From IMG/VR virus record IMGVR_UViG_3300042922_000383, positions 1 through 35,978 of that record: a stretch of 35,978 nt of DNA. One strand, written 5' to 3'. The DNA is from a virus. The notes beneath the pieces were generated by a model, which was given only the letters and a program-made list of their open reading frames with translations, ran no database searches and was not told where the DNA came from. Of the stretch, positions 13,126 through 21,914 are shown one piece after another. The position numbers and the translations under genes are program-made. The first letter of the stretch is position 1. Each line of letters starts with the position of its first letter.

Positions 13126-13244
13126 GAGCTGCCCCCCATCCTAAAAATTTGAAATCGTAAACACTAAACCGGTGGCATTACCCTTTTTACACATATACCG
13201 AAAATTTGACTTTTCCCTAGAAAGTTTTCAAAAATAAAAGACAG
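13126..13244. other. Non-coding gap between packaging genes; cos candidate
   Basis: 119 bp with a C6 run (GCCCCCCATCC near 13131-13141) and no ORF or clear terminator. In HK97-like phages cos often lies beside HNH and TerS genes. This is the only gene-free gap of size in the packaging block besides the late promoter. Location is the only support. Confidence 0.25.
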
Positions 13245-13571
13245 TTGGTGATAATCATCAAGGTAGAAGAAGAATACACAAGAATCAAGGATTTGTTTGA
13301 AGGTACAGACGAAAAACAGTTATCTTTGCTAGATGGCACTATATGGGAAGCAGCACGATTGCGGGTAGAACTTGATCGTTTAAATGATATCGTCAAGATA
13401 ACTGGACTAGTAAAAATTCATAAAGACAATCCAACGATGCAAAAAGAGCTACCAATATCGCGATTAATAACAAAAGTGAGAGCGAATTATTTAAATTACG
13501 TTGCTAAACTGAGTAATATTCTAGGTAAAAATATTGACGAAGAAGATGACGATTTAACGGATTATGAATAG
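13245..13571 (+). CDS. Terminase small subunit-like protein, P27 family
   Basis: 108 aa. The pattern LDRLNDIVKITGLVKIHKDN followed by PTMQKELPISRLITKVRANY and YVAKLSNILG resembles P27/Terminase_4 small subunits, which normally pair with the HK97-type TerL found downstream. Acidic tail. The start is uncertain: TTG 13245 or GTG 13248, both with poor SD. It is separated from TerL by a membrane-protein gene. Confidence 0.7.
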   Translation: MVIIIKVEEEYTRIKDLFEGTDEKQLSLLDGTIWEAARLRVELDRLNDIVKITGLVKIHKDNPTMQKELPISRLITKVRANYLNYVAKLSNILGKNIDEEDDDLTDYE

Positions 13572-13583
13572 TGAGGTAGTAGT

Positions 13584-13919
13584 ATGGATGATGTTTCAAT
13601 AATGAAGGTGAATAGTGTGGAAAAAGAAAGTAAAATTTCAGATATATTCATAAGAATGTTTTTAGTTTGGCTTAATTTAGTTTGTATAATATTTTTTACT
13701 ATGATATACGGATATATATTACAAGAGTTTTTTAAAAACATAATTGGATGGATTTTTATTATTCCTTTTGCTTCATTTATGTACATACCTTTAATGTGGT
13801 GTCTTTGCAAAGATTTATTTTACATATTGATAAATAAAACTCAACGAAAAAGATCAATGTTGAGAGTGCCACCTAGACCAAAACATATACCTGCACCAAG
13901 CAGACAAAACAAAATCTAA
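13584..13919 (+). CDS. Membrane protein between TerS and TerL
   Basis: 111 aa with two or three hydrophobic segments (about 22-47, 53-70, possibly 72-85), then a basic proline-rich tail (RVPPRPKHIPAPSR). GTGAGG precedes the ATG. A membrane protein is unusual within a packaging cassette, so it may be a lysogenic-conversion insert. No family recognised. Confidence 0.6.
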   Translation: MDDVSIMKVNSVEKESKISDIFIRMFLVWLNLVCIIFFTMIYGYILQEFFKNIIGWIFIIPFASFMYIPLMWCLCKDLFYILINKTQRKRSMLRVPPRPKHIPAPSRQNKI

Positions 13920-13928
13920 GGGGGTGAT

Positions 13929-13946
13929 CACATGGGAAACCATGTG
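13929..13946. other. Perfect hairpin with GAAA tetraloop before TerL
   Basis: CACATGG, GAAA, CCATGTG: 7-bp stem with a GNRA loop, 25 bp before the TerL start and overlapping a 6-codon ORF (MGNHVQ, ATG 13932) that has its own AGGGGG. Could tune TerL translation. Confidence 0.45.
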
Positions 13947-13970
13947 CAATAAAATAGGGAGGATTGCGGA

Positions 13971-15716
13971 ATGTTAGAAGTTTTAAGAATGAAATATCCG
14001 CAATCTTATTTGTTGGAGTATTGCCAAAAATGCAAGTCTGGTGAAATCGTTATAGGCAGAGAGTTAATGCTACAACTTGATATGCTTATTGAAAATTTCA
14101 GCGATCAAGATATAAAAATTGATTTTACAGATGCAAACAAGCGTATTGATTTTATCGAAACCAAATGTAAACATTCAGAAGCCCCTTTTGCTGGAAAACC
14201 TTTTTTACTAGCTTTATTTCAGAAAGCGTTCATTGAGTCAATTTATATTTTTCAAATATATGATGATGAACTAGAAATGTGGGTAAGAAAATATCAAGAA
14301 ATAATATTTTTAGTAGCCAGAAAAAACGGCAAGACTCCACTAATCAGTGCAATATGTTTAGCGGAGTTTTTTTGTGGGGAAATTGGAACAAAAATATTAT
14401 GCAGTAGTAATGATTATTCACAGGCTGACCTTGCTTTCCAAGCCATAAACAATATGAGGGAACAAAGTCCTTCGCTTGAAAAGGTAACAAGAAAAAATAT
14501 TAAAGGTATTTTCTTTGGCAATCCCAAACGGAAAAATAAAAAAGGTAAGTTTAGTTATCAAAATAAAGGGAACATCTTAAAAATATCTGCTAAAACTGGC
14601 GCAAAAGAAGGTAAAAATATTCGCGCTGGAATGGTTGATGAAATACATGAGTTAAAAGATAATACTTCTATCATGCCGATTAGACAAGCCTTATCAACTC
14701 AAAATAATCCAATATATTTTGAACTAACCACAGAAGGGTTTACCGATGATGGCTATCTAGATAATCGCTTAAAAGAAGCTAGGCAAGTGATAAATGGTGA
14801 GCTAGAAAGACCGCGTTTGTTAATATGGCTTTTCACACAAGATTCAGAAGAAGAAATTTGGCAAGATGAAGGTTCTTGGTATAAATCTAATCCTGGCTTA
14901 AAAATAATCAAGAAAATAAGTTTTTTAAGGCAAATGGTTGAAGAAGCTAAATCAAGCGCAAGTACAAAAGCGTTTGTGTTGGCAAAAGATTTTAATCAAA
15001 AACAAAATAGTGCAACTGCTTGGTTAACTGATGAAGATATAAACAACCCTAATTCTTTTGATGTTAACGAATTCAAAAATAAATACTATATAGGAAGTCT
15101 TGATTTTGCTGAAACTACTGATTTATGCAATGCCAAGGCTCTTTTTTATGACAAGGTGAAACAGCGTACATGTACGCTAACAATGTATTTTATTTGCGAA
15201 AACAAAGCAGATGCAATTTTAGAAGATGGCAATAAATTAAATCAAGAAAAGAAAAATTATCGTGAATGGGCGAAACAAGGACTAGTAACAATTTGCCCGG
15301 GGGATGAAGTTGACCCTGCCTTTATTGTTAAATGGTTTTATAGTCTATATGAAAACTATAAAATGTTGCCGTATAAAGTTGGTTTTGATAATTGGCATAG
15401 TACAGGTTTTAAAAATCTATTCGCTGAATATTTTGGTGAGGAAATTTTAGAAAGGATTGGTATGGATTACAATAGTTTATCCAATCCTATGCGATTATTA
15501 GAATCAGCATTAAAAAATAAAACGCTGATCTATAACAACCATGAAATTGATATATGGAATTTAAGGAATGTATCAATAAAAATGGATAATATAGGTCGCA
15601 TCATGCCAGTGAAAAAATTCAATCAATCTAAAAATCGGATTGATGGTGCTTTAGGATTTATAATAGCCTACGCAACATACAGCAGATTCAAATCTGAATA
15701 CATGGATAAATGTTAG
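13971..15716 (+). CDS. terL: Terminase large subunit (HK97/P27-type)
   Basis: 581-aa packaging motor and nuclease. Walker A variant VARKNGKT near 115-122, Walker B AGMVDEIHE near 218-226, and the motif LTTEG as coupling segment. Nuclease domain: SLDFAETTDL (about 374-383) with the first catalytic aspartate, and NRIDGALG (about 556-563) with the last. Length and motif order fit the Terminase_1 family associated with HK97-like portal and capsid. GGGAGG precedes the ATG; 13 bp to portal. Confidence 0.95.
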   Translation: MLEVLRMKYPQSYLLEYCQKCKSGEIVIGRELMLQLDMLIENFSDQDIKIDFTDANKRIDFIETKCKHSEAPFAGKPFLLALFQKAFIESIYIFQIYDDELEMWVRKYQEIIFLVARKNGKTPLISAICLAEFFCGEIGTKILCSSNDYSQADLAFQAINNMREQSPSLEKVTRKNIKGIFFGNPKRKNKKGKFSYQNKGNILKISAKTGAKEGKNIRAGMVDEIHELKDNTSIMPIRQALSTQNNPIYFELTTEGFTDDGYLDNRLKEARQVINGELERPRLLIWLFTQDSEEEIWQDEGSWYKSNPGLKIIKKISFLRQMVEEAKSSASTKAFVLAKDFNQKQNSATAWLTDEDINNPNSFDVNEFKNKYYIGSLDFAETTDLCNAKALFYDKVKQRTCTLTMYFICENKADAILEDGNKLNQEKKNYREWAKQGLVTICPGDEVDPAFIVKWFYSLYENYKMLPYKVGFDNWHSTGFKNLFAEYFGEEILERIGMDYNSLSNPMRLLESALKNKTLIYNNHEIDIWNLRNVSIKMDNIGRIMPVKKFNQSKNRIDGALGFIIAYATYSRFKSEYMDKC

Positions 15717-15729
15717 GGGGTGAGAACAT

Positions 15730-17019
15730 TTGATAGTTAACTATTTGACAAATCTATTAGCGAAATATAAACAAAAGCAGCAATTAAAAACGCTGACCTC
15801 AATTCTAAATGATGGGCGGGCAATATTTTCTAGCTTTGGCGAAGACGTATATATGTCTGACTTTGTGAATAACTGTATTGATCGTATCGCAACAGAGATA
15901 AGTAAAATAGATATTGTATCTGTAGTACAAAAGCCGGGTAGTATTCGTCAGCAGAATGATGATATTACAAGGCTTTTTCGTTTTAAGCCTAATCCACTAC
16001 AAACAACGAAAGATTTCCTTGCATGTTGCGAATGGTTAAGGCGTAAAGATCATAATTGTTTTATTTATCCTCAATATGATATTGTACTTGATGTTCAAGG
16101 CAATCCATACCGAAAATACACAGCGTTTTATCCGCTTAATCCTACACAAATAGAAATAGGCTTGGATGATTCTGAAAGCATTTGGGAAGTGAAATTTTAT
16201 TGGCGTGATGGAACATTTGATATATTGCCATATGCTGACCTTATCCATTTAAGATGGCGCAGAGGGAAAAACACAATTGTTGGCGGTGGAAATGATTACG
16301 GGCAACCAGATACAAAAGATTTATTGCATTCTGTTACTGCATTAGATCAGGTAATTCAAGGATTGCCTAAGTCGATTGAAGCTAGTTTAAAAATAACAGG
16401 TTTATACCATGTTAAAACACTAGTTGGCACTAGTGAAATAAAAACAGCTAGAGATAATTTCGAAGAACATATTTCTACTAGTAAAACGGGCATTGTTGCT
16501 ACTGATCTAGCAGGAGATTTTACCCCAATCAACATAAAAGCAGCGGAAATAAAACCAGAAACAATGGAATTTTTAAAATCAATCATTCGTAATAGATATG
16601 GAATTTCCGATGCGGTATTATCTGGAGATTATACAGGCGAACAGCATGGCGCATTCTATCAATCGTGCTTAGAGGATTTTATTGTAGAGTTTGAACAAGG
16701 TACAAGTGCTTGCTTGTTTACGCAACGTGAGCAAGACGTAGGTCATAGAGTGAAAGGATATTACAATAAGACAGCATACTTATCAACCGCGAATAAAATT
16801 GCACTTGCTACATTAGCGACTAATACAGGACTGAAAACATTAAATGAAATCAATGATATGTTTGGTGACGAACCTTTTGAGGGCGGGGATAGACGACTAC
16901 AATCACTTAATTTTACGAATGTAAATATTGTTGATGCTTACCAATTGAATATGGCTGGTACAAACGATACAGGTACAACAAATAACGACACAGGAAAGGA
17001 TGATTCCAATAATGCCTAA
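15730..17019 (+). CDS. Portal protein, HK97 family
   Basis: 429-aa ring protein through which DNA enters the head. Typical features: DFVNNCIDRIATEISKIDIV near the N-terminus, then YPLNPTQIEI and YADLIHLRW, and the NRYGISDAVLSGDYTGEQHG wing/stem motif near 287-310. The C-terminus is low-complexity (NDTGTTNNDTGKDD). The start is TTG 15730, 9 bases after GGGGGTGAG. Its 3' end overlaps the protease reading frame by a few bases. Confidence 0.93.
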   Translation: MIVNYLTNLLAKYKQKQQLKTLTSILNDGRAIFSSFGEDVYMSDFVNNCIDRIATEISKIDIVSVVQKPGSIRQQNDDITRLFRFKPNPLQTTKDFLACCEWLRRKDHNCFIYPQYDIVLDVQGNPYRKYTAFYPLNPTQIEIGLDDSESIWEVKFYWRDGTFDILPYADLIHLRWRRGKNTIVGGGNDYGQPDTKDLLHSVTALDQVIQGLPKSIEASLKITGLYHVKTLVGTSEIKTARDNFEEHISTSKTGIVATDLAGDFTPINIKAAEIKPETMEFLKSIIRNRYGISDAVLSGDYTGEQHGAFYQSCLEDFIVEFEQGTSACLFTQREQDVGHRVKGYYNKTAYLSTANKIALATLATNTGLKTLNEINDMFGDEPFEGGDRRLQSLNFTNVNIVDAYQLNMAGTNDTGTTNNDTGKDDSNNA

Positions 17020-17662
17020 AAATAAATTACCAACCAAAGATCAAAAAGTAATTCGCAGTTTTGGCATGCCGGATATAAGGGTGGCTGATGAAAACGGAGT
17101 CATTGAAGGACACGCGGCAGTTTATAATCAAAGAACAAATATCGGCGATTGGTTTTATGAAATAATTGAGCCGGGGGCTTTTGATGGATGTAATTTTGAT
17201 GATGTACTATTTACTGCTAACCATCAAGTCAATGAAATACCTTTAGCCAGAAGTCGTAGAAACAATAGTAATTCAACATTACAAATAACAACTGATCAAC
17301 AAGGATTATTTGTAAGAGCTAATTTAGATATTCAAGGAAATTCTAAAGCTAAAGACTTGTATTCTGCTGTAAGTAGACAAGATATAACTGGTATGAGTTA
17401 CATTTTTTATGTGAAAGACCAAAGATGGGAGAACCTTGATTCTGATATGCCAACTAGACATATTGATAAAGTAGCAAGAGTAGTCGAAACAAGCGCAGTA
17501 AATTATCCGGCATATTTAGGAACTGATATAAACGCGCGCGATAAAGCGGCATTGGATAATGCCAAACTTACGTTGGATAACGTAAGATCGCAGGAGTTGG
17601 ATAACTCTAAAACGCTTGAATTATATAAATTAAAAAATGAAATTTTAGGGGGAAATAATTAA
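17012..17662 (+). CDS. Prohead protease, HK97 type (S78)
   Basis: 216-aa maturation protease that trims the capsid N-terminus. The family pattern is clear: EGHAAVYN, EIIEPGAF, FTANHQ with catalytic H71, GMSYIF with catalytic S129, and VVETSAVNYPAY. The tail after residue 175 is helical and may act as part of the scaffold. ATG 17012 is preferred; ATG 17000 directly abuts the AAAGGA. The stop overlaps the capsid start by one base (TAATG). Confidence 0.92.
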   Translation: MPKNKLPTKDQKVIRSFGMPDIRVADENGVIEGHAAVYNQRTNIGDWFYEIIEPGAFDGCNFDDVLFTANHQVNEIPLARSRRNNSNSTLQITTDQQGLFVRANLDIQGNSKAKDLYSAVSRQDITGMSYIFYVKDQRWENLDSDMPTRHIDKVARVVETSAVNYPAYLGTDINARDKAALDNAKLTLDNVRSQELDNSKTLELYKLKNEILGGNN

Positions 17663-18936
17663 TGAAAGAAAAATTAGTGAAGTTATTAAAAGCAAAAAAG
17701 GAAGCACGTGCTGCTTTAAAAGAAAAATCTAAAAAAAGTACAGACGTTGAAGAATTAAGAAGTATTAATTCGCAACTTGAAAGTATTGATAATGAAATTA
17801 CCGATTTAAACAGCTTAATTACCGAAGCAGAAGGGCAACCAGATGATGGACAAGCGCAAAGAACAAAAGTAGTTAATGGTACTGAACAACCAGAGCCAAG
17901 AAGTTATACTCCCGGTGTTGGATTTACCCCTATTGCTGGTTCTACACCAGTAGGAGGAGAGCAAAGGGAAGATGTAGACCAATACGCAACAGTAGAATAC
18001 AGAAAAGCATTTATGGATTTTTGCAAAACTGGTAAACAATCACCAGAATTACGTGCAAATGCAACAACGACCACTTCTGACGTTTCAGCGGTTATTCCAT
18101 CTACCATCTTAAACGAAGTTATCAGAAAAGTTACATCATACGGTCAAGTTTATAGTCGTTGCCGTAAACTTAGTATTCCGGGCGGCGTAACTGTACCTAT
18201 TTTATCATTGAAACCTGTAGCTACGTGGATTGGCGAAAGCGCAGTTTCAGACAAACAAAAAGTACAAGCTAATGAAAAGGTATCATTTAGCTATTACGGA
18301 TTAGAATGTAAAGTAGCAACATCTTTATTAGCTGATACAGTAACCCTTATTGGTTTTGAAAATACAATTATTGATTTAATTACTGAAGCTATGGTAATTG
18401 CTATTGAAACCGCTATTATTAAAGGGGATGGAGTTGGTAAAGCATTAGGTATAACAGTCGATACTAGAGTTGCTAGTACACAAATTGTTACTCTTTCATC
18501 TAGTGATATTGCTGACTGGTCAGCATGGAAGAAAAAAGTATTTGCTAAGATGCCTTTAGCGTACAAAGCAGGAGCATCTTTCTTTATGGCTTCTGGAACA
18601 TTTGAAGGTTATATTGATGGTATGGTTGATACAAACGGTCAACCTATTGGACGTACTAATTTTGGGATTACTGATGGAATACAAGAGCGATTTGGCGGTA
18701 AAGATGTAATTGAAGTTGAAGACGATATCGTTGCTAATTATGATGATGCAGCCGTTGGTGCTGTTGTTGCAATTTATTGCAACTTGAAAAATTATGCTGT
18801 TAATTCAAATATGCAAATGACAATGTTCAGATATTTAGATCACAATACAAACGAATGGGTTGATAAAGCAATTTTAATGATGGATGGTAAATTGCTAGAC
18901 CCTAATGGTGTAGTTATTATCAAGAAAGGCGCATAA
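17662..18936 (+). CDS. Major capsid protein, HK97 fold
   Basis: 424 aa. Residues 1-65 are a charged coiled coil (the delta/scaffold domain: KLLKAKKEARAALKEKSKKS), followed by a flexible linker. The fold proper begins near 130 (TTTSDVSAVIPSTILNEVIR), with VATWIGESAVSDKQ and the spine/A-domain later. Cleavage by the preceding protease is expected between the linker and about residue 130. It is translationally coupled to the protease and followed by a strong terminator. Confidence 0.95.
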   Translation: MKEKLVKLLKAKKEARAALKEKSKKSTDVEELRSINSQLESIDNEITDLNSLITEAEGQPDDGQAQRTKVVNGTEQPEPRSYTPGVGFTPIAGSTPVGGEQREDVDQYATVEYRKAFMDFCKTGKQSPELRANATTTTSDVSAVIPSTILNEVIRKVTSYGQVYSRCRKLSIPGGVTVPILSLKPVATWIGESAVSDKQKVQANEKVSFSYYGLECKVATSLLADTVTLIGFENTIIDLITEAMVIAIETAIIKGDGVGKALGITVDTRVASTQIVTLSSSDIADWSAWKKKVFAKMPLAYKAGASFFMASGTFEGYIDGMVDTNGQPIGRTNFGITDGIQERFGGKDVIEVEDDIVANYDDAAVGAVVAIYCNLKNYAVNSNMQMTMFRYLDHNTNEWVDKAILMMDGKLLDPNGVVIIKKGA

Positions 18937-18945
18937 ATAAACAAT

Positions 18946-18974
18946 AAAAGAGTCCTACTAGTTAGGACTCTTTT
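18946..18974 (+). terminator. Terminator after the capsid gene
   Basis: 12-bp perfect stem AAAAGAGTCCTA with TAGGACTCTTTT, loop CTAGT. It lies inside the late operon and would reduce transcription of the downstream tail genes relative to capsid. Confidence 0.85.
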
Positions 18975-18992
18975 ATATTAAGGAGTGATTAT

Positions 18993-19598
18993 ATGAAACC
19001 GGGATATAATCCCAAAAACGAAAAAATAAAAACAGATGCAAATGGATTTGATGTTGATCGTATATTTATTGCTCGTTATAAAATATCCGCAGAAAATGCT
19101 GGAGTTGAAGATAATGATGCAGTACTTGCCACTGTAACCGATACAGGAGCAGAACAAGAAATAACGACAAACATTATTAATCCAGCAATACCAAGGAACA
19201 TAACCGCTACAGCAGGAGGAACGGCAACAGATATTGCAGCAATACAAGTTGTTATAAAAGGAACAAATTTCGCTGATGAAGAAATAAGCGAAACGTTACC
19301 TGCCTTTACTGTTGACACCGCTGGAACGGTAACAGGAAATAAAGCTTTTAAAACTGTAACAAGCATAACTATTCCAGCTCATAGCGGAGTTAGCGCAACT
19401 ACTTCTATTGGTGTTGGAAGTAAACTAGGATTGCCGTACAAGTTAGCACATAATACTATTGATGCAGTATATTTTGACAACGCAAAAGAAAGTACAGCAC
19501 CAACGGTAACAGTATCAAGCGAAGCAATTGAAAGTAATACGGTTGTTTTAGCCACGGCGTTAAGTGGTAAAGTAGTAGATATATATTTAAAGGTGTAG
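18993..19598 (+). CDS. Putative head decoration/structural protein
   Basis: 201 aa directly after the capsid gene, SD AAGGAG. Rich in Thr, Val, Ala and Ile with a beta-strand rhythm (NITATAGGTATDIAAIQVVI ... TVTSITIPAHSGVSATTSIG), no helices or signal peptide. Position between capsid and connectors and the beta-rich composition suggest a capsid decoration or accessory head protein. No family recognised with confidence. Confidence 0.65.
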   Translation: MKPGYNPKNEKIKTDANGFDVDRIFIARYKISAENAGVEDNDAVLATVTDTGAEQEITTNIINPAIPRNITATAGGTATDIAAIQVVIKGTNFADEEISETLPAFTVDTAGTVTGNKAFKTVTSITIPAHSGVSATTSIGVGSKLGLPYKLAHNTIDAVYFDNAKESTAPTVTVSSEAIESNTVVLATALSGKVVDIYLKV

Positions 19599-19599
19599 T

Positions 19600-19866
19600 A
19601 TGGAATTAGATGAATTAAAAAGCACTTTAAAAGTTGATAGTGATGATCTTGACAGTACTCTTAGTATGTATCAAGTTGCAGCAGAAGAATATTTAGCTGG
19701 TGCTGGCGTAACCAAAGATTATACAAAAGGCTTATATAAACTAATCGTTACAGTGTTTTGCGGTGCATTGCTTGAAAATCCTACTTTACTAGAAGCGAAG
19801 GGCGGGTTAGATAGCGTTGGTATTACCTTTAATGCTATTGTTGCACAATTGAGGTTATCACAATGA
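19600..19866 (+). CDS. Head-tail connector, gp6-like
   Basis: 88 aa, all-helical pattern of the phage_connect family: MELDELKSTLKVDSDDLDST then AAEEYLAGAGV and ALLENP. HK97 gp6 and SPP1 gp15 occupy the same position after the capsid gene and form the adaptor ring below the portal. One base after the previous gene; it overlaps the next by 4 bp. Confidence 0.85.
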   Translation: MELDELKSTLKVDSDDLDSTLSMYQVAAEEYLAGAGVTKDYTKGLYKLIVTVFCGALLENPTLLEAKGGLDSVGITFNAIVAQLRLSQ

Positions 19867-20189
19867 AAATAGGAAAAATGGATAAGCGTATTACATTGCA
19901 AAAAAACACCACAGTTCCAGACGGACAAGGCGGTAATAAATCTGCATTTGTTGATGTTGTAAAGGTTTGGGCTGAATTTAGAATACCGAAAGTCAAAGAA
20001 TTAGCGATAACTGGTACTGTTGCAAGTGATTTAGTGAGAGAAATATCAATTCGTAGGCGTAGTGATGTAAGGCGTGATTGGCAGGTAGTATATATATCTG
20101 GTACTGTTACTAAGAAGTTTGAAGTAAAACATACATTTGATTATGACATAAATACTACGGTGCTAGTTTGCAAAGAGGTGGTTAAATGA
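19863..20189 (+). CDS. Head closure protein, SPP1 gp16-like
   Basis: 108 aa of the head-tail joining family: KMDKRITLQKNTTVPDGQGG, VWAEFRIPKVKE, IRRRSDVRRDW, all typical of the beta-barrel stopper that closes the connector after packaging. Overlaps both neighbours by 4 bp. Confidence 0.88.
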   Translation: MKIGKMDKRITLQKNTTVPDGQGGNKSAFVDVVKVWAEFRIPKVKELAITGTVASDLVREISIRRRSDVRRDWQVVYISGTVTKKFEVKHTFDYDINTTVLVCKEVVK

Positions 20190-20623
20190 GTTCGTTTAAG
20201 GTCAACCTTGGAATTAACGATTTGCAAAAAAAACTAGCTGACATAAAAAAATATGATACAGCCACACAAGAAAAAATGAAAGATGCAGTTAGAACAACAA
20301 CTACAGAAATTCTTATGGGTGTAAAACGCCGTATACCTGTACGAACAGGTAAAACAATGGGAAAAGCTACTTCGACATATAATTTTATTAAAAATGAAGG
20401 AAAGGTTTCTATTAAGTCACCTATTGCACATCTAATAGAATTTGGAGCAAAAGGCGTAACTATAACGCCAAATAAAAAACAAGCCTTGCATGGTGGTAAA
20501 TTAGTTGGTTTTGCTTCAAAGGTTACAATACCAGCAAGAAAAGCTCATCCCATGATGCGCCCGGCGTTTGAGGATGCAAAACCAAACCTAATGAAAGCTA
20601 TAGAGGATGCAATAAAACCATGA
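20186..20623 (+). CDS. HK97 gp10-like tail-connection protein
   Basis: 145 aa. KRRIPVRTGKTMGKA near 48-62 and the C-terminal PARKAHPMMRPAFEDAKPNL are the signature of HK97-gp10-like neck/tail completion proteins. Starts and ends in 4-bp overlaps (ATGA). Confidence 0.88.
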   Translation: MSSFKVNLGINDLQKKLADIKKYDTATQEKMKDAVRTTTTEILMGVKRRIPVRTGKTMGKATSTYNFIKNEGKVSIKSPIAHLIEFGAKGVTITPNKKQALHGGKLVGFASKVTIPARKAHPMMRPAFEDAKPNLMKAIEDAIKP

Positions 20624-21090
20624 TGATTATAAGAAGAATACCAATGAACGCCTTACAAAAGGGCGTTTATTCTATTTTAATGAGTAAACAGGAAGGTAAT
20701 ATCATCCCTGTTTATGATGATGTGCCAGAGTATCAGCTAGATATAGACGGAAATCCATTGTTAGATGAAGAAGGTAGTCCTATTCCTGTTAAACTTCCGT
20801 ATGTAACACTTGGGGAGTTCACTTATAAAAGAAATGGAACTAAAGATACAGATATAGGTGATGCTTCACAACAACTTCATATATGGTCTGAATACAAAGG
20901 GAAAAAAGAAGTTAATCAAATCGCGGATGATCTTACCGCAATACTAACATCATGGGCTATAGATTTATCTGATGATGGGTTTAAAGTAATAGAACAAGAT
21001 GTTGATTTTTTCGAAGCCTTTCCAGAAGAAGTGGCAGGATACCACGGCGTAATTACTTTTACAAGTAAAATTCAAAATTTAGGAGGATGA
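20620..21090 (+). CDS. Tail terminator/completion protein (DUF3168-like)
   Basis: 156 aa. ALQKGVYSILMSK at the start, LPYVTLGEFTYK, DASQQLHIWSEYKGKKEVNQ and the final ITFTSKIQN match the DUF3168/gp17-like tail completion family that caps the tail tube. A short insertion around residues 33-55 (DIDGNPLLDEEGSPIP) is unusual in length. The gene overlaps gp10-like by 4 bp. Confidence 0.8.
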   Translation: MMIIRRIPMNALQKGVYSILMSKQEGNIIPVYDDVPEYQLDIDGNPLLDEEGSPIPVKLPYVTLGEFTYKRNGTKDTDIGDASQQLHIWSEYKGKKEVNQIADDLTAILTSWAIDLSDDGFKVIEQDVDFFEAFPEEVAGYHGVITFTSKIQNLGG

Positions 21091-21096
21091 TAAAAT

Positions 21097-21837
21097 TTGG
21101 AAAAATTTAAATTTAATTTACAGTGTCATTCAGTAATTTTACCAACTAATCCGTCAACAAGTGCGGCAACGGTTGGTAAAGATTATTTATTATCAATCGC
21201 TACAGGTGAACTTGCTGCGATTATATGGACTCTAGTTGGTGGGCAACGCAGTTCGAATTTATCTAGAAAAGCGGATTCAATTGATGTTTCACATAAAACC
21301 TCTGGCGGCTGGAAATCTACAAAAGCAGGTTTAAAAGAATGGAGCATTGACCTTTCTGGATTAGCTCTATTGCAAGATGCAGGATTAGAAGCATTAGAAC
21401 AGGCATTTAATGCAAGCCAAGATATTTATTTAAAATTTAAATATCCAGACGGAACTTATCGTACTGGATGGGCATCGATTACAGAACTTAGTATAGAAAA
21501 TCCGCACGATGGAGCGGCAACTCTAAAAGGTACTCTAAGTGGAATCGGTGCATTATCAGAGCTACAAACAGAGAGTACAATTACGCCACTTGTAGCTACA
21601 TTCAGCAAAGCAACGGCAGCCGATGCTACATTTAGTATTACTCCAACAACATCAACAATCACAAGTGTTAAAAATGGTAGCGTAACATTAAATGCTACGA
21701 CTGATTATACTTATTCAGCAGGTGCATTAGTAATTAAGAGCGCATACCTAACCACTCTTACTAATGGAGTTGCTACACTTGCTATTGATGTAGGTACAGG
21801 CAGTAATTTATCAATTGCTATTACGGTAGCAGCTTAA
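21097..21837 (+). CDS. Major tail tube protein with C-terminal Ig-like (X2-type) domain
   Basis: 246 aa. Residues 1-160 match the TP901-1-like tail tube family: VGKDYLLSI, DSIDVSHKTSGGWKSTKAGL, EWSIDLSGLAL, GTLSGIGALSEL. Residues about 165-246 look like an X2/Ig-like module: ATFSK start, SVKNGSVTLNATTDYTYS, VIKSAYLTTLTNGVATLAI. Such domains would project from the tube surface and may bind cell-surface sugars. Start is TTG 21097, 7 bases after AGGAGG. Followed by a strong terminator. Confidence 0.85.
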   Translation: MEKFKFNLQCHSVILPTNPSTSAATVGKDYLLSIATGELAAIIWTLVGGQRSSNLSRKADSIDVSHKTSGGWKSTKAGLKEWSIDLSGLALLQDAGLEALEQAFNASQDIYLKFKYPDGTYRTGWASITELSIENPHDGAATLKGTLSGIGALSELQTESTITPLVATFSKATAADATFSITPTTSTITSVKNGSVTLNATTDYTYSAGALVIKSAYLTTLTNGVATLAIDVGTGSNLSIAITVAA

Positions 21838-21853
21838 TAAAAATAAATAATAA

Positions 21854-21899
21854 AAATGGCAACGGATAAACACTTTTATGTTATCGTTGCCATTTATTT
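21854..21899 (+). terminator. Terminator after the tail tube gene
   Basis: Stem AAATGGCAACG (21854-21864) with CGTTGCCATTT (21885-21895) extended by ATAA/TTAT across a bulge, then ATTTT. Confidence 0.75.
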
Positions 21900-21914
21900 T
21901 AAGGAGCGAAAACC

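Noticed and set aside
13562-13810. 82-codon leftward open frame
   Set aside because: Antisense to the membrane protein gene, which has the better SD and composition.
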